Assembly: GCA_015060395.1 (NCBI GenBank)
Contig: SUYP01000021.1
Coordinates: forward strand, 1-51,163
Source: Bacteroidales bacterium
GTDB taxonomy: Bacteria > Bacteroidota > Bacteroidia > Bacteroidales > UBA932
Length of the DNA stretch: 51,163 bases
Reading direction: 5' to 3'
How positions within the stretch are numbered: the stretch's first letter is position 1; each line of letters opens with the position of its first letter. Positions 25,174 to 32,204 of the stretch are shown here, in pieces. The notes below the pieces were generated by a model that saw only the letters and a program-made list of their open reading frames with translations, made no database searches and was not told the origin of the DNA. Made by a program: the position numbers and the translations under genes.

Positions 25174-25974
25174 ATGGGCGTAAAGAAAAACAAGGATATC
25201 CGGCTGCAGGTGCCGGGAGGGGAAACGACGGTGCTCCTCCACACTTGCTGTGCCCCCTGCTCAAGCGCGATCATAGAGGCGATGATGAAGGACGGGATCA
25301 CTCCGGTCATATATTATTGCAATCCGAACATATATCCTCTCGAGGAATATGAAATCAGAAAGAATGAGTGCACCAGATATGCCCGGTCTCTCGGGTTGGA
25401 GATCGTGGATGCGGACTATGATCACGAAAACTGGCTTGATGCCGTTAAGGGGCTTGAGGGAGAACCGGAAAGGGGTGGACGATGTCTGAGGTGTTTCAAG
25501 ATCAGGCTTCTAAGGACTGCACAATATGCTGCACAGCGTGGCATAAAGGTTATAACCACCACTCTTGCTTCATCCCGATGGAAATCGCTTGATCAGATCA
25601 ATGAAGCCGGGCGCTGGGCCTGTCAGCAGATCGTCCCGCCAGATAGCCGACTGGGGGTAGATATGGTCCCGCCAGATGGCAAAGGAAGGCGCATCAGCGC
25701 CGCACCGCTCACGTCAGCAAGATGTTCTCAGAACATCGAAGCAGTGACGGTGCCCGACCCGAACGTTAGTGAGTGGTCGGTATGCCCCACTGGGGCTGTC
25801 GGCAGTAGCCGACTGGGGGTAGATATGGTCCCGCCAGATGGCAAAGTCATCTGGTGGGACCATAACTGGCGCAAGAACGGTCTGCAGGAACGTCGCCTGC
25901 AGATCATCAAGGAATATGATTTCTATAATCAGCTGTATTGCGGATGTGAATTCAGTATGCGGAAGGAGGATTAG
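25174..25974 (+). CDS. queH: Epoxyqueuosine reductase QueH with an in-frame 65-residue insertion
   Basis: QueH reduces epoxyqueuosine to queuosine in tRNA, the last step of that pathway. Cysteines expected to bind the iron-sulfur cluster and metal are present: C25, C26 and C29 in HTCCAPC, C104 and C107 in GRCLRCF, and C256 and C258 in YCGCEF. TLASSRWKSLDQINEAGR and WDHNWRKNGLQERR are family-typical. Between them, residues about 158-222 are not QueH-like. They are encoded by the repeat at 25633-25863 and contain SRLGVDMVPPDGK twice. Removing 195 bp would give about 201 residues, the normal family length. Whether the enlarged enzyme works is unknown. Confidence 0.9.
   Translation: MGVKKNKDIRLQVPGGETTVLLHTCCAPCSSAIIEAMMKDGITPVIYYCNPNIYPLEEYEIRKNECTRYARSLGLEIVDADYDHENWLDAVKGLEGEPERGGRCLRCFKIRLLRTAQYAAQRGIKVITTTLASSRWKSLDQINEAGRWACQQIVPPDSRLGVDMVPPDGKGRRISAAPLTSARCSQNIEAVTVPDPNVSEWSVCPTGAVGSSRLGVDMVPPDGKVIWWDHNWRKNGLQERRLQIIKEYDFYNQLYCGCEFSMRKED
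25633..25863 (-). repeat. Structured repeat element, long copy 2, inside queH
   Basis: A perfect 41-bp direct repeat (25644-25684 and 25806-25846, period 162) encloses the same core as 230-490, reverse-complemented. The hairpins are GGCGC/GCGCC (25688-25701), GATGTTC/GAACATC (25721-25737), GCCCC/GGGGC (25784-25796) and GTCGGC/GCCGAC (25798-25813). GTCCCGCCAGAT occurs at 25633, 25666 and 25828. At the right edge 25825-25840 is an inverted copy (15 of 16) of queH sequence 25848-25863. All offsets are multiples of three. Confidence 0.88.
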
Positions 25975-26480
25975 AGTACCGGCATTCCGCATCCGGTGGA
26001 CTTGACCACAACGACGCAACCTTCTTTTACCGATGCAGGTACGGCTTCCCTTCTGTAAACGTGCTCTTCCTTTGTGGTGGCAGCCTTTGGAACGAGTGTC
26101 ATACTGTTCTTGTCTTCGCTGACCGCAGTCTCGTAGCTGCTGCCCCATTCTGTACCGTCATTATATCTGCCTGAAAGGGTCCTGGATGTTTCATTCATCG
26201 ACCAGCTGCCTCTGTAGAGTCTGTGCGAACCTTCTCCAACCTTCTGATATAGTTCGAAAGTGTTGTCGGACATAAGGGCCAGATATATGTCGGCATCAAT
26301 GTCCGAAACCACACAGTGCCATTCTCCGGCAATCTTCTCAGCCAGAGTCTCTTCCTTCACCGGAGGGTCAACGGGAGTTTCCGGCTTGTCCGGTGGGGTT
26401 ACAGGGGTGTCAGGTGTCGGCTTGTCCTCGCATCCGGCCGCCATCAGTAATGCTATCAGTATATATGCTATCTTTTTCAT
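25971..26480 (-). CDS. Small lipoprotein with lipocalin-like domain
   Basis: A 169-residue lipoprotein. The signal ends in lipobox MAAGC (Cys17). A Pro/Thr-rich spacer of about 25 residues (KPTPDTPVTPPDKPETPVDP) is followed by a small beta domain beginning IAGEWHCVVSD and including NTFELYQKVG and YRGSWSMNETSRTLSG. This pattern resembles the lipocalin-like domains common on Bacteroidales surface lipoproteins. The function is unknown. It is the last gene of the GH53-GH2-S8 run, 30 bp after the protease gene. Its stop codon overlaps the queH stop. Confidence 0.75.
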   Translation of the reverse strand: MKKIAYILIALLMAAGCEDKPTPDTPVTPPDKPETPVDPPVKEETLAEKIAGEWHCVVSDIDADIYLALMSDNTFELYQKVGEGSHRLYRGSWSMNETSRTLSGRYNDGTEWGSSYETAVSEDKNSMTLVPKAATTKEEHVYRREAVPASVKEGCVVVVKSTGCGMPVL

Positions 26481-26510
26481 TTCGTCTTATTTTAACTGTT
26501 ACTCGGACTT

Positions 26511-28481
26511 CTAAAGCCATCCTCCGTTTTCTGAAACGTAAGGCCTTGATACGATGGATATCTCGCAATAGTAGTTCATATCTCCTATACCATCGGACAT
26601 CTCTGGATCTTTACCTACTCTTGAGCATATGAGGATCTTTCCTGCTCCTGTCTTGGTACATTCTATTTCGAGTATTCCGTCCTTGATTTCCGGAGTCGAG
26701 TTGATTCCAAGTACCAATGCATCGACTGCGCCTACCTGTACCTCGGATATGTTCCTAGGGTTGCAGTATGGGCTCAAATCGATAGATACCTTCTTCCCTG
26801 TCTGCACCATTACAGATGGAGTGCCCTCTATTGCCATAAGGAATTTCCACGCATCAACAGCTCCGGCCCCCATCTGGCCCTTGTACTTGTTGCCGTCAGG
26901 AAGATAGCTGTCGATGTCGTTGACTGAGGTCAGAAGCATAGATGTGAATTCTTCGCGGGTGAATTTCTTTCCCAGCTTCTTTGCGTATGCGATTCCCAGT
27001 GCGGCAACACCGGATACGTGCGGACAGGCCATTGATGTGCCCTGCATATAGACATAATTGTAGTCGTGCTTGCCATTGTTCTCCACTGCAGGTGACTGTG
27101 TGGCAGCATTGCTCACTCCTGTCGATAGGATCATACCGCTGACGTCTGAGGTTCCGATGATTTCTCCTCCCGGAGCAGCTATCTTGCATCCGGGGCCATA
27201 GTTGGTATAGCTTCCAGGCATAAAGTCACGGCAGAAAGCCGTTACTGAAAGCACGTATGGAAGAGCCCCAGGATAGCAGGAATAAGGATTACTGTGGTTG
27301 CCGGCGGCAAATACGGCAAGATTGCCCTCCAGTGATTCGTGGTTGCTGTTGGCCGGATCCATAAAATACAGAAGTGCGGCATTCTCGAGTGAGGCACCGG
27401 CTATCTTCTTGTCCTCGTTTCCGTTTATATATTCATCATCTGTCCTGATGATGTTGAAGTTACCGTATGAGCACTGTGCTATGCAGGCTCCGTTGTCAGC
27501 TGCATATATGAAGGCTGCAGCACTCTGGGCATCTGAAGTGGCGTTGCTGCCTTCGAATATCTGGCAGCTCATAAGCCTTACGCCGTCATTGCTGCCGGTG
27601 CCGCCGGCAATGGAACTCACACCCTTTCCGTTGCCGTTCACAGCTCCTATTATTCCGCCCACGTGTGTTCCGTGGCCGTAGCCCTTGCTCCAGTCGAGTC
27701 TGTTGCCCTTTACAGGATTCTTGTTGAGGTTGCAGCTTACGAAATTGAATCCGTAAACATCATCGATATATCCGTTTCCGTCATCATCCTGCCCGCTTGT
27801 GCCGTCTTTTTCAGCCTCATTGATCCATACTGCCTTGGAAAGGTCGGCGTGTATGTTGTTCACTGCGCAGTCGAATACTGCCACTATGATGCTCGGATCA
27901 CCTCCTGTAAGTCTCCAGGCGTCCTTCACACCCACATCGGCTCCGGCTATGGCACCGCTTCCGCCGTTATTTATCAGATTCCATTGCTTGCCAAGATATG
28001 GGTCGTCAAACGGAAGGTCTGACTCGGCCTTCGTTTCCGGACCCGGCTCGAAAGGAATGACCTTCTCCGGTTTAACCGGCTCTATGAATGAATTGTACTG
28101 CAATGCGGTGATTTCAGGAATGGCTGCGAACTTCTCTGCGGCTTTCTTTACCGGGATGCTTTCGTCAAATGTGACCCTGTACCAGCGGTCCAGACCATAT
28201 TTCCTCGCGATTTCTGTGTTTTTCGGCTGTACGGGAAGTGCCGGGGTCAATGACGATATATCCATACCGTCGAGTGGAGACGCGTCGCCAGAGGCTATTC
28301 TGCCGGCTGTTTCCGAATCAAACTTCACAAGAAGAACCCCATCCTCAGCATCAGAAAGGGGATTTCCTACAAGTTTGGCCATCAATGCGTCCTGTTCCGG
28401 AGTAAGTTCCTGAACCGTGTCCTTCAGACAGGACGTTCCTATAGCGGCTATGGCCGCGAGCATAATGATTCTGTATTTCAT
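26511..28481 (-). CDS. Subtilisin-like S8 serine protease, lipoprotein
   Basis: A 656-residue secreted peptidase with a lipobox IGTSC (Cys18). An N-terminal propeptide of about 110 residues (VLLVKFDSETAGRI, then WYRVTFDESIPVKKAAEKF) looks like an I9-type inhibitor. The catalytic triad is visible as Asp in VAVFDCAVN (Cys replaces the usual Ser after Asp), His in GHGTHVGGIIGA and Ser in GTSMACPHVSG. A C-terminal beta domain follows. It starts 1 bp after the GH2 stop, so translation is coupled to a galactan-degrading enzyme, which is unusual. Confidence 0.93.
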   Translation of the reverse strand: MKYRIIMLAAIAAIGTSCLKDTVQELTPEQDALMAKLVGNPLSDAEDGVLLVKFDSETAGRIASGDASPLDGMDISSLTPALPVQPKNTEIARKYGLDRWYRVTFDESIPVKKAAEKFAAIPEITALQYNSFIEPVKPEKVIPFEPGPETKAESDLPFDDPYLGKQWNLINNGGSGAIAGADVGVKDAWRLTGGDPSIIVAVFDCAVNNIHADLSKAVWINEAEKDGTSGQDDDGNGYIDDVYGFNFVSCNLNKNPVKGNRLDWSKGYGHGTHVGGIIGAVNGNGKGVSSIAGGTGSNDGVRLMSCQIFEGSNATSDAQSAAAFIYAADNGACIAQCSYGNFNIIRTDDEYINGNEDKKIAGASLENAALLYFMDPANSNHESLEGNLAVFAAGNHSNPYSCYPGALPYVLSVTAFCRDFMPGSYTNYGPGCKIAAPGGEIIGTSDVSGMILSTGVSNAATQSPAVENNGKHDYNYVYMQGTSMACPHVSGVAALGIAYAKKLGKKFTREEFTSMLLTSVNDIDSYLPDGNKYKGQMGAGAVDAWKFLMAIEGTPSVMVQTGKKVSIDLSPYCNPRNISEVQVGAVDALVLGINSTPEIKDGILEIECTKTGAGKILICSRVGKDPEMSDGIGDMNYYCEISIVSRPYVSENGGWL

Positions 28482-28482
28482 A

Positions 28483-31014
28483 TCATTCGGTTTTCAATGT
28501 TGCTGAAGCCTTCCTGACACCTTTGCCGCTGACTTCGACGATGATGTCTCCGGGTTCTGTGCCGCTCTGGACGATGACTGTGAGCTGGCCGCTGAAAAGA
28601 TGCATCTGCGGCTGCTGGAATGACTCCAGACAGGTCGGATCGCCGTTGGCTATGGCCTTGAATGCCCCGGCTCCGCTGACTTTCACTTTCACGAGCCTGC
28701 TGTCGCACGGCACCGGATTGCCGTACTTGTCTGTAAGGCTTACGTTGATGAAGCAGAGGTCTTCCCCGTCAGCCTTGATGATCTTTCTGTCAGGGGTGAG
28801 CTTTATTGCAACGGCTTTGCCGGCTGTATGTATGGTCTTTTCGTCAACAGGCTGTCCTTCAGGGTCGTATGCTACGACTTTCAGCTCTCCTGGCTGGTAT
28901 GTTACCTCGTCCCACATCAATCGGAAACGTTTCATCGCCTTTTCACCAAGACAAGGTGTCTGGCCGTCTGGCTCGGCGAATGTTCGTTTGCCCTGAGAAA
29001 CACCGTTTACGAAAAGCTCGGCGCAAGGGTATGAGGTATATACGAATACCGGCGTGGTCTCTCCTTCACGTCCTTCCCAGTTCCAGTGAGGCAGGATGTG
29101 CAATGTCTCATCTTTCTTGTTCCACTGGCTTCTGTAAAGATAGAAGCGGTCTTTCGGGATATATGCCAGATCGACGATACCGAAAACGGAAGAATGGTTA
29201 GGCCAGGCATCCGTGTCGTATGGAGAAGGCTCGCCCAGATAGTCGAATCCTGTCCACACGAACTGTCCGATGCACCAAGGGTAGTCTTCGTCCGCGGCAA
29301 AATCATTGTCCGGGATATTGGACCACCAGCAGAATTCCGTGTCGTATGAGGATGACTGATTGTCATCGTGCATTATCGCAGCACCTATCTTTGCCGGGAA
29401 GTGATATGTTCCGCGTGAACTTACCGTCGATGCCGTCTCGCTTCCGAGTATTATCCTCTGTGGCAGAATCTCGTATGCAGGGATATAGCGGTCCACCTTG
29501 TAATTGAAGCCCACGATGTCAAGCTGCTCGGCGAAACCGTTGACAGTCACGGCATTATACTGGTCCATTCCACAGGTTACCGGACGCGTCGGGTCTTCGT
29601 GGTGGCAGATATCCTGAAGCCATTTCGCCACTGTCAGACCTTCCGGCTTCCACTGTGACGGCACCTCGTTTCCGATGCTCCACATTATAACCGAAGGGTT
29701 ATTGCGGAAATGATGCAGCATATTGATCATATCCCTTTCCGCCCATATCCTTCCGTCTCCGCTGTCCTGGTTGAAGAATCTGTGGTAACCGTTCTCGCAT
29801 TTAGCTATGTCCCATTCGTCGAAATTCTCGCACATCACCATAAATCCCATTTCATCGCATAGTTCGATGAGCTCTTCTGCCGGCATATTGTGTGAAGTGC
29901 GGATCGCGTCGCAGCCCATATCCTTGAGAATTGTCAGCTGGCGTCGGATGGCGGCTTTGTTGATTGCGGCTCCGAGCGGACCGAGGTCGTGATGCAGGCA
30001 GACTCCGCGGAACTTGCGTGCCTCTCCGTTGAGGAAGAATCCCTTGTCAGGGACAATCTCTATTGTCCTGAATCCGAATGTAGTCCATTTGCAGTCCTGC
30101 ATCTGATTGCCGTGGGTGATGCTTATCTCCGGCCTGTCCATATCCCAGGCTGTATCGATCGCACCTCCGAGATGAATCTCTGTACAGGCATAATAGAGAT
30201 AAGGGCTTTCAGGAGACCAGAGCATAGGATTATTGACAGTTATGTTCTGCTCCACTTCTCCGTTGAAAAGAAGTCTGGTGTCGGTTTCTGCTGCTATCAC
30301 CTGCATATCGGCTCTGTCGATGATCCTGGTTCTGACAGTGACCACGCTTCCGTTCTCTATACCTTCTACCTTCGTCCTGACATTGACCGTCGCATAGTCC
30401 TTCCCGATATGAGGTGTGGTCACGTATGTTCCCCATACCGGTATATGTACCTCCGGAAGGGTGATATGGCGAACCTTTCTGTAAAGTCCGGCTCCCGGAT
30501 ACCATCTTGAAGACTGAGGCCTGTTTTCCAGAAGGACGGTGATGTCATTGGCTCCTTCATTGAGCTGACCGGTCACGTCGCAATGGAACGAATTGTAGCC
30601 GTATGGCCAGAAGCATACCTTTTCTCCGTTGACGAAGACCTGCGCTTCGCTCATTGCTCCGTCGAACATAAGGATATGTCTGCGGCCGTCCAGCTCTCCG
30701 GACTTGATCTCAAGAGTGCGTCTGTATGCACCCTTGCCCATATATGGCAGTCCTCCTGTACGTCCGGTCTTTTCTGTTGCCACGTCCTCTCCGTTCTGTA
30801 CCACGGCGACGGTCTGAAGGTCATTGGCCTTGTCGAAAGGCCCGTAAATGGCCCAGTCGTGGGGTACATTGACCCGTTCCCAGTCTTCCGTAGCTTCGAT
30901 GTCGTGTCCTTTACGGAATTCCCATTCCTTGAGTATCGTCTCGCTGCGCTGAGTCTGTGCAAAAGCTGTGACTGCAGTAGTGAATGTCGCCAATATGCTA
31001 AGTATCTTTTTCAT
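28483..31014 (-). CDS. GH2 beta-galactosidase, exported
   Basis: An 843-residue periplasmic or surface enzyme with signal peptide ending TAFAQ. The layout is a sugar-binding beta domain (about 20-195), an Ig-like domain, a TIM barrel (about 305-600), then two C-terminal beta domains starting with PHWNWEGREGE. The acid/base glutamate is in MWSIGNEVPS and the nucleophile in ILGSETAST. Pairing with the GH53 endo-galactanase 2 bp upstream points to removal of galactose from beta-1,4-galacto-oligosaccharides. Other GH2 activities cannot be excluded. Confidence 0.92.
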   Translation of the reverse strand: MKKILSILATFTTAVTAFAQTQRSETILKEWEFRKGHDIEATEDWERVNVPHDWAIYGPFDKANDLQTVAVVQNGEDVATEKTGRTGGLPYMGKGAYRRTLEIKSGELDGRRHILMFDGAMSEAQVFVNGEKVCFWPYGYNSFHCDVTGQLNEGANDITVLLENRPQSSRWYPGAGLYRKVRHITLPEVHIPVWGTYVTTPHIGKDYATVNVRTKVEGIENGSVVTVRTRIIDRADMQVIAAETDTRLLFNGEVEQNITVNNPMLWSPESPYLYYACTEIHLGGAIDTAWDMDRPEISITHGNQMQDCKWTTFGFRTIEIVPDKGFFLNGEARKFRGVCLHHDLGPLGAAINKAAIRRQLTILKDMGCDAIRTSHNMPAEELIELCDEMGFMVMCENFDEWDIAKCENGYHRFFNQDSGDGRIWAERDMINMLHHFRNNPSVIMWSIGNEVPSQWKPEGLTVAKWLQDICHHEDPTRPVTCGMDQYNAVTVNGFAEQLDIVGFNYKVDRYIPAYEILPQRIILGSETASTVSSRGTYHFPAKIGAAIMHDDNQSSSYDTEFCWWSNIPDNDFAADEDYPWCIGQFVWTGFDYLGEPSPYDTDAWPNHSSVFGIVDLAYIPKDRFYLYRSQWNKKDETLHILPHWNWEGREGETTPVFVYTSYPCAELFVNGVSQGKRTFAEPDGQTPCLGEKAMKRFRLMWDEVTYQPGELKVVAYDPEGQPVDEKTIHTAGKAVAIKLTPDRKIIKADGEDLCFINVSLTDKYGNPVPCDSRLVKVKVSGAGAFKAIANGDPTCLESFQQPQMHLFSGQLTVIVQSGTEPGDIIVEVSGKGVRKASATLKTE

Positions 31015-31016
31015 AA

Positions 31017-32117
31017 TCAGTCTTTGAAAGGGTCAAGTGCGATTGTCGGCCTTCCGTTCTTGAAGGCTCCTTTGTCGTATGCATTCCATCCGAGGGCATT
31101 GTAGCTTGAGGGCTTCCATACGCCGTCTGTCTGCGGCTCCCAATAGAACACTCCGTGACAATCCTCGATCTTTCTGGTCTCTTCGAGGATGTACTTCACG
31201 GCGTCCTTGGACATCTGCGGCTCCCATACAGGCATTCCTATCTCGCATATCATCACAGGCTTGCTGAATGTGGAGACCAGAGCCTTGATGTTTGAAAGGC
31301 AGGCGTCAACGTTCGGCTTCCAGTCGCACCAGCCGTTGTTTTCCCACCAGACCGGGTATAATGAAAGTCCGATGATGTCATATTTTACATTGCTGTTCTT
31401 CAGGTGGGTGAAGAGCCACTTGCATTCATTTTCCTTGTGCCCTTCGCTTCTGTGGATGATGACCTTCGCTTCAGGATAGATGCTCTTTACGGCCTCATAT
31501 CCTTTGTTCGCCAGGACCGCAAAATCATCCGCCGAGCCGGTGATTTTCCCCGCCGGATGCAGCATTCCGCTGTTTGTTTCGTTCCCCACCTGCACCCATT
31601 CTACATCTATGCTGTTGTCCTTGAGCAGCTTCAGGGTCTCCTTAGTATGAGCCTCGACTTCCGATGCGAGTTCGTGAAGATTCAGACCGGCCCAGGCTGC
31701 AGGAGTCTTCTGGTTTGATGGATCAGCCCAGGTGTCGCTGTAGTGGAAATCGATCATTATCCTCATCCCGAGGTCACGGGCACGCTTTGCCTTCACCAGG
31801 ACATCGTCCTTTCCGCACCATCCGCCTTCAGGATCTGCCCAAACACGGAGGCGTACTGCATCGAATCCGATCTCTTTCATAAGAGCGGTACATTCGGTCT
31901 CTTGTCCGGCTGTGTCGTAGAATCTGCACCCCTCGGCTTCCATCTGCGTGACCCAGCTTATGTCGGCGCCTTCGGCAAATCCGCCTTTGACGATCTCGAC
32001 TGGCTTTTCTGACGGCTTATCAGGCTCTGGAGTGTGATTTGTCGGCCCGTACGGATTCTTCTCACAGGCAGTCAGAGCGGCGGCTGCCATCAGTAATGAT
32101 ATGAATATACGTTTCAT
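31017..32117 (-). CDS. GH53 endo-beta-1,4-galactanase, lipoprotein
   Basis: A 366-residue enzyme that cuts beta-1,4-galactan, as in pectic arabinogalactan side chains. The lipobox LTAC is followed by a Pro-rich spacer. Family signatures are DAVRLRVWADPEG, MIDFHYSDTWADP, WVQVGNETNSGML (acid/base Glu) and VMICEIGMP (nucleophile Glu). I start at ATG 32117; the frame extends to a TTG at 32135 but a signal peptide begins exactly at 32117. It is the first gene of a four-gene operon and is divergent from the PUL regulator. Confidence 0.94.
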   Translation of the reverse strand: MKRIFISLLMAAAALTACEKNPYGPTNHTPEPDKPSEKPVEIVKGGFAEGADISWVTQMEAEGCRFYDTAGQETECTALMKEIGFDAVRLRVWADPEGGWCGKDDVLVKAKRARDLGMRIMIDFHYSDTWADPSNQKTPAAWAGLNLHELASEVEAHTKETLKLLKDNSIDVEWVQVGNETNSGMLHPAGKITGSADDFAVLANKGYEAVKSIYPEAKVIIHRSEGHKENECKWLFTHLKNSNVKYDIIGLSLYPVWWENNGWCDWKPNVDACLSNIKALVSTFSKPVMICEIGMPVWEPQMSKDAVKYILEETRKIEDCHGVFYWEPQTDGVWKPSSYNALGWNAYDKGAFKNGRPTIALDPFKD

Positions 32118-32140
32118 TTTTTTGGTCTTGTCCAATCATA

Positions 32141-32148
32141 CAAAGATA
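32141..32148 (-). promoter_or_regulatory. -7 box of the GH53-GH2-S8 operon
   Basis: The minus strand reads TATCTTTG, 23 bp before the GH53 start. Confidence 0.65.
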
Positions 32149-32178
32149 ATCAAAATATTGCAATTAAATGTTTTTTAG

Positions 32179-32186
32179 TAATTTTG
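32179..32186 (+). promoter_or_regulatory. -7 box of the DUF6377 regulator gene
   Basis: TAATTTTG matches TAnnTTTG, 18 bp before the ATG at 32205. It is 30 bp from the opposing -7 box of the GH53 operon. Confidence 0.6.
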
Positions 32187-32204
32187 TAGTCTGTCAGAAA
32201 TACT

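Noticed and set aside
25633..25863. Inserted segment as an intein or intron.
   Set aside because: It is far too short and lacks splicing motifs (no N-terminal Cys/Ser with C-terminal HN, no catalytic intron core).
25174..25974. queH as a frameshifted pseudogene.
   Set aside because: The frame is continuous, the insertion is a multiple of three without stops, and all motif cysteines on both sides are intact.
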